Source of the DNA: UBA6522 sp965221035
GTDB lineage: Bacteria > Pseudomonadota > Gammaproteobacteria > Steroidobacterales > Rariloculaceae
Direction of reading: 5' to 3'
NCBI GenBank assembly: GCA_965221035.1
Contig: OZ244860.1
Location: 310,001 to 374,000 of the forward strand
Length of the DNA stretch: 64,000 bases
Made by a program: the position numbers and the translations under genes. Of the stretch, positions 34,879-42,426 are shown piece after piece. Position 1 is the stretch's first letter. Each line of letters begins with the position of its first letter. The notes below the pieces were generated by a model. The model was not told the DNA's origin and made no database searches. It saw nothing but the letters and a program-made list of their open reading frames with translations.

Positions 34879-35651
34879 AACGATTTCAGAACAAGGCATC
34901 GATCGTGACAGGCGCCGCCTCCGGTATCGGGCTTGCAACGGCGGAGCGGCTGGTGGAGGAAGGAGGCCGCGTGTTGCTGACCGACGTCGACGAAAAGGCG
35001 GGCTCCGCGGCGGCCGGCCGGCTCGGGAAGGCTGCCAGGTACCGGGTGCACGACGTGGGGTCGGAGGCGGATTGGGAGTCCGCGGTCGCGGAGTGCGTCG
35101 ATGCCTTCGGCCGGCTCGACGTCCTGGTCAACAACGCCGGCGTGGCCTTTGTCGCCGGCCAGTTGCCGCCGGAAGACCTGACACTCGAGGAGTGGCACAG
35201 GGTCAACTCGATCAATGCGGCGGGCGTGATGCTCGGCTGCAAGCATGCGATCCGCGCCATGAAATCCAACGGCGGCGGCGCCATCGTCAACATTGCCTCG
35301 GTGGCGGCCATCGTGGCTTCGCCCCTGGCCGTCCCGTACGGAGCGAGCAAGGCCGCGGTGGTGCAATTGACCAAGACGGTGGCGTTCGACTGCGCCCGGC
35401 GCGGTTACGACATTCGCTGCAACGCGGTCCTGCCGGGCACCATCGAGACCACGCTCTATGAGACTTTCAGCGTCGAGCAACGGGCTGCCAACGCCCGGAG
35501 CGTGCCGCTGGGTCGAGTCGGCACGCCGGACGACGTGGCCCGGGCGGTGGTCTTTCTGGCCAGCGACGACGCAAGCTACATCACCGGCACCCAGCTTGCG
35601 GTGGACGGCGGATTGACCACCGTCAACCCCATGCGCGCAAGCGACAACTGA
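34875..35651 (+). CDS. Short-chain dehydrogenase/reductase (SDR)
   Basis: 258-residue classical SDR. Cofactor loop TGAASGIGLA (TGxxxGIG), NNAGVA, catalytic Ser in VNIASVAAI and YGASK (Tyr-x3-Lys) are all present; the aspartate after beta-2 (LLTDVDEKAG) predicts NAD(H). Length is standard. Start overlaps the ADH stop (ATGA) and the stop lies 12 bases before the aldehyde dehydrogenase. Probably oxidises a secondary alcohol or 3-hydroxy compound in the same pathway. Confidence 0.93.
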   Translation: MKRFQNKASIVTGAASGIGLATAERLVEEGGRVLLTDVDEKAGSAAAGRLGKAARYRVHDVGSEADWESAVAECVDAFGRLDVLVNNAGVAFVAGQLPPEDLTLEEWHRVNSINAAGVMLGCKHAIRAMKSNGGGAIVNIASVAAIVASPLAVPYGASKAAVVQLTKTVAFDCARRGYDIRCNAVLPGTIETTLYETFSVEQRAANARSVPLGRVGTPDDVARAVVFLASDDASYITGTQLAVDGGLTTVNPMRASDN

Positions 35652-35662
35652 CGGAGGACATC

Positions 35663-37114
35663 GTGGCATTGGAAGCTCGACACTGGATCGCCGGAAAGTG
35701 GGTCGAATCGGCCGCCGGCGCCCACGCCCAGAGCGACAACCCGAGCACGGGCGAGGCGCTGGGTCTTTTTGCGGATGCGGGGGGCGCCGACGCCGAGTCG
35801 GCCATCGGCGTCGCCAGGGAGACGTTCGAGACGTCGCCTTGGGCTCACCAGCCGCGCGTTCGTGCCCAGGTGTTGCTGGAGTTCGCCGACCGGCTGGAGG
35901 CGCGAAGGCAGGATATCGCCCGGGCGCTGGCGCGGGAGAACGGCAAGCTCATCGGCGAAGCCGCTCACGAGGTGGCCGCCGGCATTTCCGAACTGCGCTA
36001 CTACGCCGGGCTCGCCAGGAACATCTTCGGCCGGGTCACGGAGGTGGACCACCACCAATACTCCATGCTGGCTCGGGAGCCCATGGGCGTGGCCGGGATC
36101 ATCGTGCCCTGGAACGCCCCGATCACATTGCTCATTCGTTCATTGGCGCCGTGCATGGCGGCGGGGTGCACTGCGGTGGTCAAGGCTGCCCCGCAGACGG
36201 CTCTTGTGAACGCCGAGGTTTTCTCCATGCTCGCGGATATCGATGGTCTGCCTGCCGGCGCGGTCAACATGCTGGCGGAGACGGGCAGCGACGTTGCCAA
36301 GCGGCTGGTCTCCTCGCCTGACGTGGACGTGATCTCCTATACCGGCAGCACGGCCGTGGGCAAACGCATCATGGCAGCGGGCGCGGACACGCTCAAGCGC
36401 ATGAACCTGGAGCTGGGGGGGAGCGCGCCCTGCGTCGTATTCGCAGACGCCGACCTGGACGCGGCCTCAGCGGGAATCGCCCGGACCGGCATGGCGCACG
36501 CGGGCCAGGTTTGCGTGGCGGCGAGCCGGGTACTGGCAGAGGAATCCATCGCCGGGGCGCTGCAGGCACGGCTGGCCGAACGTCTCGGCGCGCTCCGGCT
36601 GGGCGCTGCCGAAGACCCTCGAAGCGGCCTCGGCCCCCTGATCGACCGGGCCAGCCAGGCGCGCATGGAGCGACTGGTAGACGAGGCCCGCAATCTCGGC
36701 GAGATGGTGCTTTCCGGCCATGCTCCAACGGGTGAACTCGCGTCAGGCTGTTTCATCAGTCCGAGCCTGGTGCGCGTGGAGGATTCCGGCAATGCGCTTC
36801 TGCAGCAGGAGATCTTCGGGCCGCTGCTGACTGTGGATACCTTCGCGGACGAGGAAGAAGCCGTGGCGCGGGCCAACGACACCCGGTTCGGCCTGGCCGC
36901 CAGCGTGTGGACGACGGACCAGCAACGCGGCCTGCGCCTCGCATCAAGGATCAAGAGCGGCACTGTCTGGCTGAACGCACACATGAAGCTTCATGCCGAG
37001 ATAGAGACCGGCGGTTACCGGGAGAGCGGGATCGGCCGGCTGCATGGCGTGGAGGGACTCGACGAGTTCCTCCAGACCAAGCACATTTCGTGGCAGACCA
37101 ATGATGGAAGCTGA
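35663..37114 (+). CDS. NAD(P)-dependent aldehyde dehydrogenase
   Basis: 483-residue enzyme converting an aldehyde to a carboxylic acid. Landmarks: PWNAPITLL, SYTGSTAVGK cofactor loop, catalytic Glu in LELGGSAPCVVF, catalytic Cys in AGQVCVAASRV, and EIFGPLLTV. GGAGG lies just before the ATG. Its end overlaps the next gene (E1 alpha, start 37101) by 14 bases in another frame. Third gene of the operon. Closest to benzaldehyde/betaine-aldehyde type enzymes by motif, but the substrate cannot be fixed. Confidence 0.93.
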   Translation: MALEARHWIAGKWVESAAGAHAQSDNPSTGEALGLFADAGGADAESAIGVARETFETSPWAHQPRVRAQVLLEFADRLEARRQDIARALARENGKLIGEAAHEVAAGISELRYYAGLARNIFGRVTEVDHHQYSMLAREPMGVAGIIVPWNAPITLLIRSLAPCMAAGCTAVVKAAPQTALVNAEVFSMLADIDGLPAGAVNMLAETGSDVAKRLVSSPDVDVISYTGSTAVGKRIMAAGADTLKRMNLELGGSAPCVVFADADLDAASAGIARTGMAHAGQVCVAASRVLAEESIAGALQARLAERLGALRLGAAEDPRSGLGPLIDRASQARMERLVDEARNLGEMVLSGHAPTGELASGCFISPSLVRVEDSGNALLQQEIFGPLLTVDTFADEEEAVARANDTRFGLAASVWTTDQQRGLRLASRIKSGTVWLNAHMKLHAEIETGGYRESGIGRLHGVEGLDEFLQTKHISWQTNDGS

Positions 37115-38057
37115 AGAATACGTCGAAATGTACCGCACCATGGTCCGGATTCGCGCGTTCGAGGAGACCGTTCGCCGCTACCACATCGCCGGCAAGGCTC
37201 CGGGCCTGGTACACCTGTGCACGGGGCAGGAGGCGGTGCCGACCGGCTTCATTTCCGTGCTCAGGCCCGACGACTACATTACCATCTACCATCGCGGCCA
37301 CGGTCATTGCCTCGCCAAGGGATCTTCGCCGGAGGGGCTGCTGGGCGAACTGCTGCATCGCCGGGGTGGCTTGAACCTGGGGCGCGCCGGCGAACCGCAC
37401 CTCTGCGATCCCGCCACCAACAACATGGGCTCAACGGGCATCGTCGGCGGGAGCGTACCCCTGGCCGCAGGCGCGGCGCTCGCCGCCCAACTGCGCGGCA
37501 CCGACCAGGTGTCGGTCAGCTTCTTCGGCGACGGTGTGCTCAACCAGGGGGTGATGTTCGAGGTGCTGAACATGGCGGCCATCTGGTCCCTGCCCGTGGT
37601 CTTTGTCTGCGAGGACAATCGCTACGGGGAGTTCACAGAGAGCGCGACCGTGACGGCCGGGGAACGCTACCAGGATCGCGGTGCCGTCTTCGGAATTCCG
37701 TCGGATACGCTGGACGGCATGGACGTGCTGGCGGTTCGGGAGGCCGCCGAGCAGGCGGTGGGTCGGGCGCGGCGGGGCGAGGGACCGAGTTTTCTGGTAT
37801 TCGAAACCTACCGGTTCACCGGCCATCACGTGAGCGACCAGCAGGACTACAAGGACAGCGAGGAGATGCGCGCCTGGGAGGCTCGAGACCCGATCCCGAA
37901 TTACGCTCGCTGGCTCGCCGAGAAGGGCCATGCGGACGGCGTGGCCATCGCGCGCGTACATGCTGACATTGATGATGAGGTGGAGGCGGCTGCGAAGCTG
38001 GCCGATGCGATGCCACATCCCGGACCCGAGGACCTGGGGACTCATGTTTATGCATAG
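37101..38057 (+). CDS. E1 component, alpha subunit (second pair)
   Basis: 318-residue ThDP-binding alpha subunit. HRGHGHCLAKG and SFFGDGVLNQGVMFE with the later Asn in CEDNRYGEF form the cofactor site. The start is ATG 37101 (or 37104), inside the end of the aldehyde dehydrogenase gene; the longer frame from 37044 is not needed. Followed after 59 bases by its beta subunit. The acetoin/2-oxoacid dehydrogenase group is indicated by the length and by VSDQQDYKDSEEMRAWEARD, which aligns with the phosphorylation-loop region of that family. Confidence 0.92.
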   Translation: MMEAEEYVEMYRTMVRIRAFEETVRRYHIAGKAPGLVHLCTGQEAVPTGFISVLRPDDYITIYHRGHGHCLAKGSSPEGLLGELLHRRGGLNLGRAGEPHLCDPATNNMGSTGIVGGSVPLAAGAALAAQLRGTDQVSVSFFGDGVLNQGVMFEVLNMAAIWSLPVVFVCEDNRYGEFTESATVTAGERYQDRGAVFGIPSDTLDGMDVLAVREAAEQAVGRARRGEGPSFLVFETYRFTGHHVSDQQDYKDSEEMRAWEARDPIPNYARWLAEKGHADGVAIARVHADIDDEVEAAAKLADAMPHPGPEDLGTHVYA

Positions 38058-38116
38058 CAACCCTTGGACCGGATCCCGATTTCCCCCGAGACCGGCTTGG
38101 CCGGAGTCGATCCCCG

Positions 38117-39103
38117 ATGCAGCATAGCGAACGCCAGATCAGCCTGAAGGCTGCGGTGATCGAGGCCATCGCCGGGGAATTCAGGCGCGACTCGGAGACG
38201 TTCTACATCGGCGAGGACGTAGGGGTGGCCGAGGGCATCTTCAAGCAGACGCAGGGGCTGCACGCCGAATTCGGCGACAGGCGGGTGATCGATACCCCCA
38301 TATCCGAAGCCGGGATGTTCGGATTGACGGTGGGGGCGGCTGTTGCCGGCATGCGGCCGATCGTCGAGATCATGTTCAGTGATTTCCTGACGCTGGTCAT
38401 GGATCAGCTGGTCAACCACGCCGCCAAGATCCATTACCTTTCCGGCGGCGGGTTCAGGGTGCCATTGGTGTTGAGAACCGCCATCGGCGTAGGCGGCGTC
38501 CTGGGCTCCACTCATTCGCAGACGTTGTACGCGTGGCCTGCGCATGTTCCGGGACTCAAGCTCGCGGCTCCGTCCACGCCCGCGGATGCCAAGGGACTGA
38601 TGACCGCCGCGATACGGGACGACAACCCGGTCCTGTACTTCGAGGACCGCATGACCTACAACCTCAAGGGCCCGGTGCCGGAGGGCGAGCATGTGGTCGA
38701 ACTGGGGGTTGCCGACATCAAGCGCGAGGGCAGCGACGTCACTTTGATCGCCTTTTCGCGCATGGTGCACGTGGCGTTGGAAGCAGCCGATGCGCTTGCC
38801 GCCAAGGGCATCAGCGCCCAGGTTGTGGATCCTCGCTCCATCGTTCCGCTGGACACCGAAACGCTGATCGAATCCGTGGCCGGGACCGGTCGCGCAGTGG
38901 TGATCGACGGCGGACATGAGCTCTACGGAATCGGCGCCGAAGTCGCGGCGACGGTTGCCGAAGGCGCTTTCGACTATCTGGATGCGCCGGTGATGCGAAT
39001 CGGCGCGCCCCACAACCCGGTTCCCTGCAGCAAGCCTCTGGAAGCGCTGATGGTGCCAAACGCCGATCAGGTCGTGGCCAAGGTTGAGCAGATGTACGGT
39101 TGA
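38117..39103 (+). CDS. E1 component, beta subunit (second pair)
   Basis: 328-residue transketolase-like beta subunit. GEDVGVAEGIFKQTQGLH, the activating glutamate in TPISEAGMFGLTVGAA, FSDFLTLVMDQLVNHAAK and VDPRSIVPLD are conserved. Together with the alpha subunit at 37101 it should form an alpha2beta2 E1. A third pair follows directly, so the operon carries two E1 enzymes with one E2. Confidence 0.93.
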   Translation: MQHSERQISLKAAVIEAIAGEFRRDSETFYIGEDVGVAEGIFKQTQGLHAEFGDRRVIDTPISEAGMFGLTVGAAVAGMRPIVEIMFSDFLTLVMDQLVNHAAKIHYLSGGGFRVPLVLRTAIGVGGVLGSTHSQTLYAWPAHVPGLKLAAPSTPADAKGLMTAAIRDDNPVLYFEDRMTYNLKGPVPEGEHVVELGVADIKREGSDVTLIAFSRMVHVALEAADALAAKGISAQVVDPRSIVPLDTETLIESVAGTGRAVVIDGGHELYGIGAEVAATVAEGAFDYLDAPVMRIGAPHNPVPCSKPLEALMVPNADQVVAKVEQMYG

Positions 39104-39171
39104 GGGCATGAGGCTCGCACTTTCAAATTACAGCACAACTGGCACGAGCTGCCGAACGGAGCGGAATCCAC

Positions 39172-40188
39172 ATGATTGACCCGGCTAAGGAGCTGAGCAT
39201 CCTGGAAAGGATGCTGCTGATCCGCCGTTTCGAAGAGACGGTGATCGATCTCTGGGCGACCGTGGAAACGGAAGGCCATCGCCACGTCTACATCGGCCAG
39301 GAAGCGGTGGGCGCGACGATCATGGATCTGTTGCGCGAAGACGACCTGATCCTGACCACCCACCGCAACCACGGCCACGTGCTCGCCCGAGGAGCCGATC
39401 CCGGTCGTGCGCTGGCCGAGATTCTGGGTCGTGCCGACGGCTTCAACAAGGGGCGCGGCGGCAGCGCCGGGCTGACCGTGCGTGAAGCGGGATTCCTGGC
39501 CACCACCGGCCAGGTGGGTGGCGGCATCGGTCTGGGCATCGGCGCCGCACAGGCCCAGAAGATCAAGGGACGGGGCGGGATTTGCGTGGCCTTCTTCGGC
39601 GACGGCGGGCTGGAGGAAGGCATCGGCTTTGAAGCCATGAACATCGCCGCGCTGTATCGGTTGCCCGTGCTGCTGGTCTGCGAGAACAACAGCGTCGGAG
39701 TGACCACGGGGCGCGCCCAGAACGAGTGGTCATCGTCTTCGATCGCCGCCGCGACGCTCGGGGACATCCCCCGCGCGCTGGGAATCTCCACCGAAGTCGT
39801 TGCGGGTGAGAGCGTGACTGCCGTTCACGACGCGGCGGGACATCTGATCGATGGTCTTCGCGAGGGCAGGGCGCCCGCCTTCATGGAGATGCGGACGCGG
39901 CGGTGGCCCGGTTCACGAAGCTTCAACCCGCAATTGGTGACCGGTGTGACCGATCTTGCCGGGATCTGGAATCCAGGCGCCGTGACGGGCGAGCATGCCG
40001 AGTGGATCAATCGATATGACCCCATCATCGGCCATGGCAGGGACCTGATGCGCCAGGGCCGGGTTGACCGAGACAAAATTCGCGCGATGGACGCTCGCGT
40101 CATGGAGCAGGTGCGGGCCGCGCGGGAGTTTGCGCTGGCCAGTCCGCTACCTTCGGCCGAGAGCGGGCTGACGGGGACGTTCGCATGA
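39172..40188 (+). CDS. E1 component, alpha subunit (third pair)
   Basis: 338-residue alpha subunit. ThDP site: VAFFGDGGLEEGIGFE and the Asn-Asn in CENNSVGV. It differs from the other two alpha subunits around the active site (EEG in place of NQG) and in THRNHGHVLARG where the others have HRGHGH. This suggests a different substrate, or a divergent partner. Its stop overlaps the beta-subunit start by four bases. Same operon. Confidence 0.92.
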   Translation: MIDPAKELSILERMLLIRRFEETVIDLWATVETEGHRHVYIGQEAVGATIMDLLREDDLILTTHRNHGHVLARGADPGRALAEILGRADGFNKGRGGSAGLTVREAGFLATTGQVGGGIGLGIGAAQAQKIKGRGGICVAFFGDGGLEEGIGFEAMNIAALYRLPVLLVCENNSVGVTTGRAQNEWSSSSIAAATLGDIPRALGISTEVVAGESVTAVHDAAGHLIDGLREGRAPAFMEMRTRRWPGSRSFNPQLVTGVTDLAGIWNPGAVTGEHAEWINRYDPIIGHGRDLMRQGRVDRDKIRAMDARVMEQVRAAREFALASPLPSAESGLTGTFA

Positions 40189-41162
40189 CGAAAAGAATGA
40201 CCTACGCCGCCGCCATGGTGGACGCCGTTGTGGCCCGGATGCACGACGATCCAAACATGACGCTGATCGGCAGCGCGTACCTGCTGGGACCTGCGGCGGA
40301 GCACCCGGCGCTGAATGAAGTTCGCGAGCGCTACGCGGACCGGGTCATCGACGAGCCTCCCATCTCCGAATCCGCCGTCGCCGGCCTGGCCATCGGATCG
40401 GCCATGGGCGGTTGCCGCGCGCTGGCGCACTTCGGCCTGGCCGCGTTCGCCGTGGAAGCGTGGTCGCAAATCATTCACGAGGCGGGCGTGGCACACCACC
40501 AGTCAGGCGGGCAGCTTACGGTTCCCGCGGTGTTCGTGATGATGCACGGCATCATGCCCATCGAGAATTCCCAGCACAGCCGCAGCCCTTACGCGATGCT
40601 CGCCAACTGTCCCGGCATCCAGATCGTGCTGGCTTCCACGCCGGCCGACATCAAGGGCCTGATGACGACGGCGCTCAAAAGCGACAATCCCACGGTGGTC
40701 ATGAATCACCCGTTGCTGATGGCCATGGAAGACACTGTCCCGGAGGGCGATTTCGCCATTCCGTTCGGTGAGGCCGAGGTGAAACGGGTGGGCCGGGACG
40801 TCACCATCGTGGCCACCTCGCACAAGGTGCAGGTCGCGCTGCAGGCCGCCGAGGCGCTGGCCGCCGAAGGCGTTTCTGCGGAGGTGGTCGATCCGCGCAC
40901 CATCGTGCCGCTGGATCGCGATGCCATCCTCGCATCGGTGCGAAAGACCGGCCGGGTGGTGGTGGTAGACGACAGCCCGCGGACCTGCGGTTTCGGGGCG
41001 GAGATCGGCACGATGGTCGCGGAGTCCGCCTTCGAAGACCTGAAGGCCCCGGTGATCCGCCTGTCGCCGCCGGATATCCCCATTCCTCGAGGCACACGCG
41101 CCCAGACGCCTTTCCGGACCACGCCGGAGAAGGTGGCCGGTGCCGTGAAGTCGATTCTGTAA
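40185..41162 (+). CDS. E1 component, beta subunit (third pair)
   Basis: 325-residue beta subunit, with the glutamate in EPPISESAVAGLAIGSAMGG and the conserved C-terminal VVDPRTIVPLDRD. The N-terminal GEDV motif of the other beta subunits is altered to LIGSAYLLG, again marking this pair as divergent. Eighteen bases separate it from the E2 gene, so this pair is the most tightly linked to E2. Confidence 0.92.
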   Translation: MTKRMTYAAAMVDAVVARMHDDPNMTLIGSAYLLGPAAEHPALNEVRERYADRVIDEPPISESAVAGLAIGSAMGGCRALAHFGLAAFAVEAWSQIIHEAGVAHHQSGGQLTVPAVFVMMHGIMPIENSQHSRSPYAMLANCPGIQIVLASTPADIKGLMTTALKSDNPTVVMNHPLLMAMEDTVPEGDFAIPFGEAEVKRVGRDVTIVATSHKVQVALQAAEALAAEGVSAEVVDPRTIVPLDRDAILASVRKTGRVVVVDDSPRTCGFGAEIGTMVAESAFEDLKAPVIRLSPPDIPIPRGTRAQTPFRTTPEKVAGAVKSIL

Positions 41163-41180
41163 CGGGAAGCCCGCAAGACC

Positions 41181-42329
41181 ATGGCACGTGAAATCCTGAT
41201 GCCCGCGCTGACGCCGACCATGGAGGAGGGCACGCTCGCCCGTTGGCGCGTGCGCCCCGGGGACTCGGTGGAACCGGGCCAGGTGATCGCGGAGATCGAG
41301 ACCGACAAGTCCGTGCTCGAGCTCGAAGCGCTGGAGGCGGGCGAGATCGGCGAGTTGATGGTAAAGGAGGGCGTCGAAGGGGTGGCTGTAGATCAGGTCA
41401 TTGCGACCTTGCTGGAGCCGGGAAAAACGACTGCCACCACTGCATCGCCGGAAGGCCCGCAGGACCGCGTTCCCGCGAGCCCTGCGGCCCGGCGACTTGC
41501 CCGCGAGCGCAGCATCGATATCTCGACGCTGAAGGGCACCGGCCCGCACGGACGGGTCGTCGCCGCCGATATCGAAGCTGCATGGACGGAGCCCGCGGCC
41601 GGGTTCGACATACCCTTCGAAGAACGTCCGCTCTCGACCTTGGGCAGGACCGTGGCGCGGCGGATGGCGGAGTCAAAGACGACCATTCCCCACTTTCACT
41701 GCAGCATCGACGTCAATGTCGAAGCCGTGCTGAAGCTTCGTGCCGAACTCAACGCAGCCGATGACGGGCCCAGGCTGTCGCTGAACGACTTCGTCGTGCA
41801 TGCGGTGGTTCGGGCGCTGCGGGACACGCCCAGGATGAATGTGCAATTTCGGGATGGTCGATTGATCCAGTTCGGCCGCGTCGATATCGCGGTGGCCGTC
41901 GCGGTGGAGGATGGGCTCGTGACACCTGTGGTGCGGGGCGCGGAGAAGTTGACGCTGCCCGATCTCGCCTTAGCGTTGCGAACCCTTGCGGAGCGGTCGC
42001 GCGCCAGGAACCTGAACGTCGAGGACTACCAGGGCGGCACTTTCACCGTCTCCAACGTGGGCATGTTCGGCATCCGCCAGAGCTGGCCGATCATCAACCC
42101 GCCACAGGCGGGGATTCTCGGCGTGGGTGCTGCCGTACCCCGTCCCGTGGCGATCAGCGACGACGATGGGGTTCGCGTGGACGTTGCGACCGTGATGAGT
42201 CTGACCCTGGCCGCCGATCACCGGGTGGTGGACGGCGTGATTGCCGGAGAGTTCCTGCGCTGCGTTAAGGAAGTGCTGGAGCATCCTGAGGCGCTTGTGG
42301 AGCAGGGCCAACAGAGCCACCTCGGGTAG
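41181..42329 (+). CDS. Dihydrolipoamide acyltransferase (E2)
   Basis: 382-residue E2: N-terminal lipoyl domain (1-78, lipoyl lysine Lys43 in IETDKSVLELE), linker, peripheral subunit-binding domain (about 98-131, SPAARRLARERSIDIS), then the acyltransferase domain with active-site DHRVVDG near 350. It transfers the acyl group made by E1 to CoA. Last gene of the operon starting at 33769. No E3 (dihydrolipoamide dehydrogenase) gene is in the window, so E3 must come from elsewhere. It may also serve the E1 pair at 3120-5088, which has only a lipoyl domain. Confidence 0.94.
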   Translation: MAREILMPALTPTMEEGTLARWRVRPGDSVEPGQVIAEIETDKSVLELEALEAGEIGELMVKEGVEGVAVDQVIATLLEPGKTTATTASPEGPQDRVPASPAARRLARERSIDISTLKGTGPHGRVVAADIEAAWTEPAAGFDIPFEERPLSTLGRTVARRMAESKTTIPHFHCSIDVNVEAVLKLRAELNAADDGPRLSLNDFVVHAVVRALRDTPRMNVQFRDGRLIQFGRVDIAVAVAVEDGLVTPVVRGAEKLTLPDLALALRTLAERSRARNLNVEDYQGGTFTVSNVGMFGIRQSWPIINPPQAGILGVGAAVPRPVAISDDDGVRVDVATVMSLTLAADHRVVDGVIAGEFLRCVKEVLEHPEALVEQGQQSHLG

Positions 42330-42364
42330 TTGACAGGCCCCAACGTCCTCAATCCTGGAATACG

Positions 42365-42376
42365 AATGTACAACAA
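42365..42376. promoter_or_regulatory. Operator-like element AATGTACAACAA upstream of second ASST gene
   Basis: Fourth exact copy, 50 bases before the start of the second arylsulfotransferase-like gene and 35 after the E2 stop, so this gene has its own control region although it follows the operon. A separate palindrome-like ATTACATGTAAT lies 16 bases further on (42387-42398). Confidence 0.62.
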
Positions 42377-42426
42377 TTCCCGTATTGATTACATGTAATT
42401 CGGGCCGCTGCGCAGGAGGAATATCG

